8,480 nt of DNA from an uncultured Oscillospiraceae bacterium (GCA_934456315.1 CAKSHG010000088.1:1-8480); one strand, 5' to 3'; shown: positions 1 to 7,158, numbered from the stretch's first letter. Made by a program: numbers and translations. Notes: generated from the sequence alone by a model not told the origin.

Positions 1-1227
1 GAGGGTCTTGGCGATGAGCGCGGACATACTGTCGTCCGGCTTTCCGAGAAATTCCAGGCGTACCGGCTGGAGCTTCTGAACAGCTTCGCAAGGTCATGCT
101 CGTTCGATATCAGCGCCAAACGGAGCATGTACCTCGACGCGCTCGCTATCCTCGGAGCTGATGCAGATCTGATCGGCGGCGAGGTAGATGAGATACTCCA
201 GCTGGACGAAAACGGGAAGAAGCTCCCAAAGGCGGATAACGGCCTTAGGAACTTCATCATCAGTAATGTCATCAGCTCGAACAGATTCAAGTACCTTGTA
301 AGGTACGGAAATCCCGAGAAGATAAGGAAAACCGCAAGGTGCGAAGCGGCGGTGAGATTCGTGCTCGACGGCATTCCCGACGAGCAGATAACGCGGTATT
401 ACGGCTCCTGCTATCCTGAAAGGGTCCCGGAATACGCCGGCGGCGCGGACCTGAACAAAGAGCGCAGCGAACTGGCAGCGGCTGTTTCCGGGATAAGCTT
501 TGACCAGTTCCGGGACGCCGGAAAGGTTCAGCGTGTAAACGCGGATTCAGACATGCAGGACGCCGAGATAAAGCGCAGGAATCAGGCGGTCATACGGCTT
601 TATCTTACCGTAATGTACCTTATGCTCAAAAATCTCGTGAATGTCAACGCAAGATACGTTATCGGCTTCCACTGCCTGGAGAGGGACGCAAAGCTGTACA
701 GACAGAGCGATGTTTACCAAGGGAATATTTCAAACGACCGTACATACCTCACGACGGCAGTGATGGGCATAGAAAGACTCCAGTCCGGCGAGCTTCCTGA
801 CAGCTGCGACCTGGACAAGGCGGCAAAAGCGGAAAGCCGGTACCTCCGGAAGAAGCGCTGGTACGGAATTGTTTTCGATAATCTCAAGAAGTCCGACAAA
901 ATAGTCGTCACCGAATTCCGGAACACGGTGTGCCACCTCAATGCGATACGGAACATCGACGAGAATATCGCCGGGATAAAGTCGGTGGAGAACTACTTCT
1001 CGCTGTATCATTACATTATCCAGCGGCACATCAGGAATTATGTGAATAAGAACAGCAAGCCGTTCAGCAGCAACACCATGACCTACCTTTCCAGCCTGGA
1101 AAAGTACGGGACATACTGCAAGGATTTCGTCAAGGCGTACTGCACGCCGTTCGCGTATAACCTTGTACGTTACAAGAACCTCACCATCGACGGTCAGTTC
1201 GACCGCAACGAGCCAAAGGTGAAATAA
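1..1227 (+). CDS. cas13d: Cas13d, type VI-D CRISPR RNA-guided RNase (C-terminal part)
   Basis: This is the C-terminal 408 residues of a Cas13d effector; the frame is open from base 1 and the start lies upstream of the window. Seen: the HEPN2 catalytic motif RNTVCH (R at 919-921, H at 934-936) matches R-x4-H, inside the stretch EFRNTVCHLNAIRN. Other segments I recognise as typical of Cas13d are KYLVRYGNPEKIRK (about residues 96-109) and NVNARYVIGFHCLERD (about 214-229). Family knowledge: Cas13d is compact (about 930 residues), cleaves single-stranded RNA with two HEPN sites, and processes its own crRNAs. HEPN1 and the N-terminal lobe are outside the window, so an intact enzyme cannot be confirmed. 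The stop TAA lies about 30 bases before the array 1 leader, and no terminator separates them, so cas13d transcripts may run into the array. The repeat type directly downstream independently supports VI-D. Confidence 0.95.
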   Translation, partial: EGLGDERGHTVVRLSEKFQAYRLELLNSFARSCSFDISAKRSMYLDALAILGADADLIGGEVDEILQLDENGKKLPKADNGLRNFIISNVISSNRFKYLVRYGNPEKIRKTARCEAAVRFVLDGIPDEQITRYYGSCYPERVPEYAGGADLNKERSELAAAVSGISFDQFRDAGKVQRVNADSDMQDAEIKRRNQAVIRLYLTVMYLMLKNLVNVNARYVIGFHCLERDAKLYRQSDVYQGNISNDRTYLTTAVMGIERLQSGELPDSCDLDKAAKAESRYLRKKRWYGIVFDNLKKSDKIVVTEFRNTVCHLNAIRNIDENIAGIKSVENYFSLYHYIIQRHIRNYVNKNSKPFSSNTMTYLSSLEKYGTYCKDFVKAYCTPFAYNLVRYKNLTIDGQFDRNEPKVK

Positions 1228-1261
1228 CGCCGCAGCCCAAAGTCGATTTTTGAAAAATCTA

Positions 1262-1290
1262 TTGACATTTGTGCATGATTCATATATAAT
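1262..1290 (+). promoter_or_regulatory. Promoter in the leader of CRISPR array 1
   Basis: TTGACA (1262-1267) and TATAAT (1285-1290) are separated by exactly 17 bases, a perfect sigma-A consensus. Transcription would start near 1297, about 29 bases before the first repeat, so the precursor crRNA begins with the leader hairpin. The leader (1257-1325) aligns without gaps to the array 2 leader at an offset of 3902 bases. An AT-rich inverted repeat (GATTTTT/AAAAATC, 1245-1259) lies just upstream and is not conserved at array 2. Confidence 0.9.
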
Positions 1291-1300
1291 ATAGGTGATT

Positions 1301-1323
1301 CAAAATTCCCTTTGGGCATTTTG
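1301..1323 (+). promoter_or_regulatory. Leader hairpin / dyad upstream of array 1
   Basis: Bases 1301-1310 pair with 1314-1323 around a TTT loop. The helix is CAAAAT/ATTTTG, then one T-C mismatch, then CCC/GGG. It starts about 4 bases after the predicted transcription start and ends 2 bases before the first repeat. It has a paired counterpart at 5203-5225. It could be an operator dyad, an RNA element of the precursor, or part of the leader-end signal for spacer insertion; the sequence does not decide between these. Confidence 0.7.
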
Positions 1324-1325
1324 AG

Positions 1326-1620
1326 GTACTACACCCCTGTGAAATTACAGGGGTCTAAAACCGAATATTCGGTCGATTTCGCAGACACACAGTACTACAC
1401 CCCTGTTAAATTACAGGGGTCTAAAACAATTGCAAACTCTTACTTCGTACTTCATATGTACTACACCCCTGTTAAATTACAGGGGTCTAAAACTGACACC
1501 TGACCGAATGAATCGACCATCATGTACTACACCCCTGTGAAATTACAGGGGTCTAAAACCGCTCCGGAACCCTTGATAGCCGCTCCGCAGTACTACACCC
1601 CTGTCAAATGACAGGGGTGT
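1326..1620 (+). CRISPR. CRISPR array 1, type VI-D, 5 repeats and 4 spacers
   Basis: The 36-base repeats begin at 1326, 1392, 1458, 1524 and 1590 and are separated by four spacers of exactly 30 bases (1362-1391, 1428-1457, 1494-1523, 1560-1589). Each repeat reads GTACTACACCCCTGT, then G or T, then AAATTACAGGGG, then TCTAAAAC. CCCCTGT pairs with ACAGGGG to give the short hairpin and unpaired 3' tail typical of Cas13d direct repeats. Repeats 1 and 4 have G at the variable position, repeats 2 and 3 have T. The fifth repeat is the degenerate terminal copy: it has lost the TCTAAAAC tail. Orientation is set by the leader promoter, the degenerate end and the terminator, all agreeing on plus-strand transcription. 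Spacer 1 begins with the palindrome CGAATATTCG. I recognise no spacer target. Confidence 0.97.
1595..1620 (+). other. Perfect hairpin made by the terminal repeat of array 1
   Basis: In the last repeat ACACCCCTGTC (1595-1605) pairs perfectly with GACAGGGGTGT (1610-1620) around an AAAT loop. Relative to the other repeats it gains a C-G pair at the top and two pairs at the base, while losing the conserved tail. It precedes the terminator by about 12 bases. Confidence 0.8.
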
Positions 1621-1632
1621 TGCTCTTTAAAT

Positions 1633-1667
1633 AAAAAGCCGCAGCTTTTTCTGGCTGCGGCTTTTTT
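1633..1667 (+). terminator. Intrinsic terminator of CRISPR array 1
   Basis: GCCGCAGC (1638-1645) pairs with GCTGCGGC (1654-1661) across an 8-base loop, followed by six T (1662-1667) and preceded by five A (1633-1637). The A-tract means it could also work on the minus strand. The stem start AAAAAGCCGCAGC resembles AAAAAGCCACAGC at the end of array 2. Confidence 0.9.
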
Positions 1668-1694
1668 ATCCGGAAAACAGACTGCCGGATTATT

Positions 1695-1739
1695 GGGTAC
1701 AGTTGTTCTGTTTCAAAATCGTCCGCGCTGGAGTATAAT
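1695..1739 (+). promoter_or_regulatory. Promoter-like module P1 with upstream GGGTACAGTT element
   Basis: GGGTACAGTTGTTC (1695-1708) lies upstream of a weak -35 (TTTCAA, 1711-1716) and a perfect -10 (TATAAT, 1734-1739) with a 17-base spacer. The same arrangement recurs 91 bases downstream. It is the likely transcription source for the small-peptide genes. The -35 is poor, which would fit a promoter needing an activator, possibly at the upstream element; that last step is inference. Confidence 0.45.
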
Positions 1740-1785
1740 AAACTCACAGGGACGGAAACGCCGGAAAGCAAAGGAACGCTTTTTC

Positions 1786-1830
1786 GGGTACAGTTCTTCC
1801 CTCGAAAAAATGCGGAAAATGTGCGATAAT
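1786..1830 (+). promoter_or_regulatory. Promoter-like module P2 with upstream GGGTACAGTT element
   Basis: GGGTACAGTTCTTC (1786-1799) matches the element of P1 at 13 of 14 bases. It is followed by TCGAAA (1802-1807) and GATAAT (1825-1830), again with 17 bases between them and the same 39-base distance from element to -10. The region 1668-1966 holds no gene I can support; apart from these modules it contains only the small hairpin GACCC/GGGTC (1864-1877) and the larger one at 1907-1942. Confidence 0.4.
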
Positions 1831-1906
1831 ATAATTGCAGGGAGGCGAACATACAGCACATCAGACCCGCAGGGGTCACAGAAGCTTTTTCGGAAAATCA
1901 CTATAC

Positions 1907-1942
1907 TGGCAGTCTGACGGCCGATACGCTTCCGGACTGCCA
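1907..1942 (+). other. Hairpin in the untranslated leader of the 78-residue gene
   Basis: TGGCAGTC (1907-1914) pairs with GACTGCCA (1935-1942), an 8-bp stem with a 20-base loop that may close further (CGG 1918-1920 with CCG 1932-1934). No T-tract follows, so it is not a terminator. It ends 10 bases before the ribosome binding site and could influence translation of the glycine-zipper peptide. Confidence 0.5.
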
Positions 1943-1966
1943 CGGACGTAACAGGAGGTTTTAATT

Positions 1967-2203
1967 ATGACAGGTTTTCTTGAAGTGGTAACCAGAATGA
2001 GTGAGGGAGCAGCCGCATGCGGCGCCCTCGGAGCTGCCATCGGCGAAACCGTGGTTTCCGGCGTGAGCGCGCTGAACGGAACGGTAACAGGTCCCGCAGG
2101 GACGTTCTTCGGCACGGCGGTCGGAAAGGCCGCGGGAGCTTCCGTCGGCAGAATGGCAGGCACCATCATCGGCGTCGTAAGCGGTCTTTTTTGCAGGAAG
2201 TAA
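1967..2203 (+). CDS. 78-residue glycine-zipper peptide, probably membrane-inserting
   Basis: I do not recognise this gene by name. The start is supported by a perfect AGGAGG (1953-1958) eight bases before ATG. The product is rich in Gly, Ala, Val and Ile. From residue 45 to 73 glycine occurs at every fourth position without a break (G45, 49, 53, 57, 61, 65, 69, 73), with mostly small or hydrophobic residues between. G14, G22 and G26 keep the same register earlier. Family knowledge: GxxxG zippers mediate tight helix packing in membranes and occur in pore-forming peptides, two-peptide bacteriocins, holin-like proteins and some outer-membrane lipoproteins. No signal peptide or double-glycine leader is obvious, and the tail is CRK. 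It is the first and largest of five small ORFs between array 1 and the WYL gene. A membrane-active or toxin-like role is inference; it could also be a structural small membrane protein. Confidence 0.7.
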   Translation: MTGFLEVVTRMSEGAAACGALGAAIGETVVSGVSALNGTVTGPAGTFFGTAVGKAAGASVGRMAGTIIGVVSGLFCRK

Positions 2204-2249
2204 ATACCGCGCACTAACATAACAGAATTGAGAAAATGGAGGTCCTGAA

Positions 2250-2348
2250 ATGTACTTTACATCTTTTGTCTACAATCCTTTCGCGGAATCCACTACGGAG
2301 CGCTCGGAGATGAGCTATTTCCTTAACGTTATCGGGAATCCGGCGTGA
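2250..2348 (+). CDS. Small ORF of 32 codons, function unknown
   Basis: The ATG is preceded by GGAGG (2238-2242) with seven bases between. The product starts MYFTSFVYNPFAES and ends NVIGNPA; it is aromatic-rich with a charged centre (TTERSE) and has no cysteine or transmembrane segment. It lies 46 bases behind the glycine-zipper gene with no terminator between, so co-transcription is likely. After the stop, a hairpin CGTCCG/CGGACG (2363-2368 with 2374-2379) without a T-run lies before the next ribosome binding site. Evidence for coding is the well-placed binding site and the neighbourhood only; no homologue is recognised. Confidence 0.45.
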   Translation: MYFTSFVYNPFAESTTERSEMSYFLNVIGNPA

Positions 2349-2409
2349 TCCCCGCCGCCCTGCGTCCGTAAACCGGACGTGCATTATATCTGCAACGGAG
2401 GTGACTGAC

Positions 2410-2439
2410 ATGAGTATCAACATTTTCATCTTTTTCTGA
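2410..2439 (+). CDS. Micro-ORF encoding the 9-residue peptide MSINIFIFF
   Basis: GGAGGTGA (2397-2404) precedes ATG by five bases, and the frame closes at TGA after nine codons. The peptide is almost entirely hydrophobic after residue 3. It is repeated 70 bases downstream as MELNIFIFF. Too short to be trusted on coding statistics; support comes from the near-ideal ribosome binding site and its conserved duplicate. It could be a secreted or membrane-active peptide, a leader-type regulatory ORF, or a by-product of a structured RNA. Confidence 0.45.
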   Translation: MSINIFIFF

Positions 2440-2479
2440 CAGCCGATGAGCAAATGAATACCTAACGGGAGGTGATATC

Positions 2480-2509
2480 ATGGAGCTCAATATCTTCATC
2501 TTTTTCTGA
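2480..2509 (+). CDS. Micro-ORF encoding the 9-residue peptide MELNIFIFF
   Basis: GGGAGGTGA (2467-2475) lies four bases before ATG. Compared with the upstream copy, codons 4 and 5 differ only silently (AAC/AAT, ATT/ATC), codons 2 and 3 change the residue (S to E, I to L), and codons 6-9 are identical at the DNA level. The NIFIFF end is therefore kept. Function unknown; same alternatives as for the first copy. Confidence 0.45.
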   Translation: MELNIFIFF

Positions 2510-2555
2510 CAGCCGATGAACGCTTGAATACCGGACGGAAAGGAGGTGCATCAGC

Positions 2556-2612
2556 GTGACATATACCGGTATCCCGATGTACATGAGGTGCGTTGTGCTC
2601 AACAGATTCTGA
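2556..2612 (+). CDS. Small ORF of 18 codons with GTG start
   Basis: AAGGAGGTG (2540-2548) sits seven bases before GTG, and the frame MTYTGIPMYMRCVVLNRF ends at TGA 2610-2612. It occupies the third position of the 70-bp series but encodes a different peptide with a single cysteine. The ORF ends 9 bases before the -35 box of the WYL gene promoter. Coding evidence is the strong binding site and the arrangement only. Confidence 0.35.
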   Translation: MTYTGIPMYMRCVVLNRF

Positions 2613-2621
2613 CCGTACAGC

Positions 2622-2650
2622 TTTACAACGCCGGGAAAATAGTGTATAAT
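2622..2650 (+). promoter_or_regulatory. Promoter of the WYL gene
   Basis: TTTACA (2622-2627) and TATAAT (2645-2650) are separated by 17 bases. The predicted transcript starts near 2657, leaving a leader of about 44 bases with a small GC hairpin (GGCG/CGCC, 2663-2666 with 2671-2674). AAGGAG (2685-2690) is the ribosome binding site, 10 bases before ATG 2701. GTACAG at 2615-2620 recalls the elements at P1 and P2 but at different spacing. Confidence 0.85.
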
Positions 2651-2670
2651 ATCAGCAGAGATGGCGGTAA

Positions 2671-5154
<2,484 letters not shown>

Positions 5155-5163
5155 TTTTATCTA

Positions 5164-5192
5164 TTGACTTTTGTGGAAATTTGATATATAAT
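5164..5192 (+). promoter_or_regulatory. Promoter in the leader of CRISPR array 2
   Basis: TTGACT (5164-5169) and TATAAT (5187-5192) lie 17 bases apart. The predicted start is near 5199. The leader (5159-5227) is a gap-free, close copy of the array 1 leader, with most differences between the two promoter boxes. It starts 4 bases after the WYL stop codon. Confidence 0.9.
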
Positions 5193-5202
5193 ATAGGTGA
5201 TT

Positions 5203-5225
5203 CAGAATACCCTTTGGGTATTTTG
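5203..5225 (+). promoter_or_regulatory. Leader hairpin / dyad upstream of array 2
   Basis: Bases 5203-5212 pair fully with 5216-5225 around a TTT loop. The position that is a T-C mismatch in leader 1 (1307/1317) is an A-T pair here, and an A-T pair there (1303/1321) is a G-T wobble here. Position relative to promoter and first repeat is identical to array 1. Confidence 0.7.
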
Positions 5226-5227
5226 AG

Positions 5228-5458
5228 GTACTACACCCCTGTTATTTAAGAGGGGTCTAAAACGCTAAATCAGTTAAATGAATCACGCCATCAGTACTAC
5301 ACCCCTGTTATTTAAGAGGGGTCTAAAACTAATTTGCCATAACCAATAGCCGCTCTGAAGTACTACACCCCTGTTATTTAAGAGGGGTCTAAAACTGAAT
5401 GTCAGTGTGTTCATTCGTCCACCGATACTACACCCCTGTTATTTAAGAGGGTCAAAAC
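5228..5458 (+). CRISPR. CRISPR array 2, type VI-D, 4 repeats and 3 spacers
   Basis: Repeats of 36 bases start at 5228, 5294 and 5360; a degenerate 34-base terminal copy covers 5425-5458. Spacers are 5264-5293, 5330-5359 (30 bases each) and 5396-5424 (29 bases). Each repeat reads GTACTACACCCCTGTT, then ATTTAAGAGGGG, then TCTAAAAC. It shares the 5' flank GTACTACACCCCTGT and the 3' part AGGGGTCTAAAAC with array 1, but the loop and upper stem differ. CCCCT pairs with AGGGG, and TT may pair with AA above a G-G mismatch. The terminal copy begins with A instead of G and has lost one G of the stem and one T of the tail. All copies except the last are identical, unlike array 1. Targets are not recognised. 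Confidence 0.96.
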
Positions 5459-5460
5459 AA

Positions 5461-5500
5461 AAAGCCACAGCCTTTGCATTGCTGCATTGACTGTGGCTTT
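5461..5500 (+). terminator. Hairpin terminator of CRISPR array 2
   Basis: AAAGCCACAG (5461-5470) pairs perfectly with CTGTGGCTTT (5491-5500). The loop contains a second small hairpin, TGCA/TGCA (5475-5478 with 5483-5486). The T-tract is short (TTT then ATG), so termination may be leaky. The stem start is related to the array 1 terminator. Confidence 0.65.
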
Positions 5501-5517
5501 ATGCTATTCCGCAAAAC

Positions 5518-5550
5518 AAAAAAATCCCGGGGAACTGCTCCCCGGGATTT
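5518..5550 (-). terminator. Intrinsic terminator of the minus-strand coiled-coil gene
   Basis: AAATCCCGGGGA (5522-5533) pairs with TCCCCGGGATTT (5539-5550) around a 5-base loop. Read on the minus strand it ends in seven T (complement of 5518-5524). It lies 22 bases beyond the stop of the minus-strand gene and closes the convergent junction with array 2. Confidence 0.88.
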
Positions 5551-5572
5551 CCTATGTCTATGTATCTGAACG

Positions 5573-6919
5573 TCAGAACATCATGTTATTTATCTCTGAA
5601 ATAAGATTCAGACCTCCCCTGTTATCGCTGCACGTCGCCGCCGCCTCGCAGATGTACCGGTGGTCGCCGCCCAGCGCTATCTTGTAATGTCCGGTGTGCT
5701 CGAGTATGATTATGCCAGCTTCCTTGAGAGCTTTGGCTATCTTTGAGGAACCGAAATTCTTGTAGCCCTCCAGCGCCGTCCTGACAGTTGCCCGCAGCTT
5801 TTCGGGGGTTCCATTCACCGGATTGGCTCCGATCACTGCGCGCAGGATATCCGCCCGGCGCGTGCCGTCCGCTGCCGACTTCGCCAGATACTCCTTCAGG
5901 ATATCCATGATCAGCTCGTACTGCTCATTGTCATACAGGTCAGGCTCCGCTCCGCGCACTATGAGCGGCACTCCCCCGCCGTTCAGGCGCTGGTTTTCCT
6001 GCTGGAGCCTTGCATTTTCCGCGATGAGTCTGTTGTTCTCATAGCTTAGCTTGTCCCTTAGCTCGGCTTCTTCCTTAATCTTTTTCTCAAGCTCGGCGTA
6101 CATCTCTACCAGCATTTCGTTATCTGAGGAGGCTTCCTTGTATTTGCGAAGAAGCGCTCTGTTCGCAATGTCGGTTTTCGCATTCTGGACGCCGTCCCAG
6201 GTTTCGAGTTTCCTGTATTCCCTGGAGTTCAGGTAGCTCACGACGCAAGCCTGGATATCCCGGTGAAACGGATAGGAGCCGAACGGAACAGGAGCCATGT
6301 TCCTGTGCGGGAAAAAGACATAGATAGGTTCAGGATATTCCCCGGAGATACTGTCGCCGCTGTCCCGCACGACCGTCGCAAGCCCTGCAAGCTTCGCAGC
6401 CAGCAGCTCCGGGTCGATCTCGCTGCGAGAAGAAAGATAGACCATCGGCAGGGAAAACCTGTCGGAAGCACTGATGGATTTAAGGATAGCTTCCCTGCCG
6501 CCCATCGCCGCAGCGGAGCTGCTTATCGGTATCCCCATGCTTTTTCCGGCGTAGCCGCCGTCGATTATCTGCGTTACTATCTGCGGAACAAACGCCCTTG
6601 CCGCAGGATTTCCAGTGTTCTCGCCGACAGTTCTGTTGACGTAAACAGAGATGACGCTTTCTTCGTAGTTCAGGATAATGTCAGTGTTCCACACGCCGCC
6701 GTTATTGTCGATGTGCATTCTGGCGGCGATGACCTTTTCATCTTCCAGGTCGGTCACTTCCAGGTTGTTATCGTCGTCGCCGGCGATGAACGACAGCGAA
6801 TCCTCCTCGATATCGTCGATGTGATAGTGTCCGTTCCTGTTCCACTCGATTATGCTGTCAACAAAGCACTCCCTGTCAAATGCAGCTGTGACTCTGAATC
6901 TGGTCGAATAAATAAGCAT
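5573..6919 (-). CDS. Coiled-coil protein of unknown function, 448 residues
   Basis: I do not recognise a named family. The start is supported by GGAGGAG (6924-6930, minus strand) four bases before ATG. Seen: an N-terminal alpha/beta-looking region (1-230) with acidic stretches (HYHIDDIEED, AGDDDNNLEV) and repeated short strand-like segments. A long charged helix (about 255-313) follows, with a leucine-rich coiled coil at 270-312 (YAELEKKIKEEAELRDKL, then NNRLIAENARLQQENQRL). After a GGG hinge comes a helical C-terminal domain (about 325-448) with a basic segment near 353-400 and the ending GHYKIALGGDHRYICEAA...SDNRGGLNLISEI, which looks like a winged-helix or small nucleic-acid-binding fold. 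There is no signal peptide or membrane segment. It is convergent with array 2 and has its own promoter and terminator, so it is not in an operon with the CRISPR genes. A defence role is possible from location alone; equally it may be an unrelated neighbour. Confidence 0.85.
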   Translation of the reverse strand: MLIYSTRFRVTAAFDRECFVDSIIEWNRNGHYHIDDIEEDSLSFIAGDDDNNLEVTDLEDEKVIAARMHIDNNGGVWNTDIILNYEESVISVYVNRTVGENTGNPAARAFVPQIVTQIIDGGYAGKSMGIPISSSAAAMGGREAILKSISASDRFSLPMVYLSSRSEIDPELLAAKLAGLATVVRDSGDSISGEYPEPIYVFFPHRNMAPVPFGSYPFHRDIQACVVSYLNSREYRKLETWDGVQNAKTDIANRALLRKYKEASSDNEMLVEMYAELEKKIKEEAELRDKLSYENNRLIAENARLQQENQRLNGGGVPLIVRGAEPDLYDNEQYELIMDILKEYLAKSAADGTRRADILRAVIGANPVNGTPEKLRATVRTALEGYKNFGSSKIAKALKEAGIIILEHTGHYKIALGGDHRYICEAAATCSDNRGGLNLISEINNMMF

Positions 6920-6956
6920 ACTTCTCCTCCATGGTTTTAAACTTTTTTCTGTATTC

Positions 6957-6985
6957 AGTATACCATTTTCCGCGCCTTTTTTCTA
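6957..6985 (-). promoter_or_regulatory. Promoter of the minus-strand coiled-coil gene
   Basis: On the minus strand TAGAAA (complement of 6980-6985) and TATACT (complement of 6957-6962) are separated by 17 bases. The start would lie about 30 bases before the ATG. The -35 matches consensus at four of six bases, the -10 at five of six. The remaining stretch to 7158 is AT-rich near the promoter and otherwise shows no gene. Confidence 0.5.
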
Positions 6986-7158
6986 TAGTAAATATATAAC
7001 CAAAAATACCGCGGATTTTTGTCGGAGTAAACGACATTATCCGGCTCGCTGCAAATGACCTTCTGCTATCTTCTCCGTTCAAATCTCAACGCGCCAGAGT
7101 GATTTAAAATTAAAAGCGGAATATGACCGATTTCCCCGGAGATGCTGAATAGCAATAA

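Larger units (their letters stand above)
2397..2536 (+). repeat. 70-bp tandem duplication, two copies
   Basis: Copy 1 is 2397-2466 and copy 2 is 2467-2536, with a period of exactly 70 bases. The core is identical for 25 bases (2425-2449 and 2495-2519), and TGAATACC (2455-2462 and 2525-2532) is also shared. Each copy contains a ribosome binding site, a 9-codon ORF and the same downstream segment. A third ribosome binding site at 2540-2548 continues the period, after which the sequence diverges into the 18-codon ORF. Confidence 0.85.

Noticed and set aside
1312..1503. Plus-strand open frame of 63 codons across the first repeats of array 1
   Set aside because: It is the translation of three CRISPR repeats and spacers (YYTPVKLQGSKT repeated). 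No ribosome binding site.
1693..1917. Plus-strand open frame of 74 codons before the glycine-zipper gene
   Set aside because: It starts at TTG without a binding site and runs through both promoter-like modules; composition is not protein-like.
1851..1964. Open frame of 37 codons behind a GGGAGG sequence, ending just before the glycine-zipper gene
   Set aside because: The only codon at the right distance from the binding site is ATA, a very rare start; no ATG, GTG or TTG occurs in frame. More likely untranslated leader.
5487..5687. Plus-strand open frame of 66 codons after array 2
   Set aside because: It begins in the array 2 terminator, crosses the convergent terminator and enters the end of the minus-strand gene; no start signals.
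6263..6940. Plus-strand open frame of 225 codons
   Set aside because: Antisense to the coiled-coil gene, low-complexity histidine/arginine/valine-rich translation, no supporting start signals.
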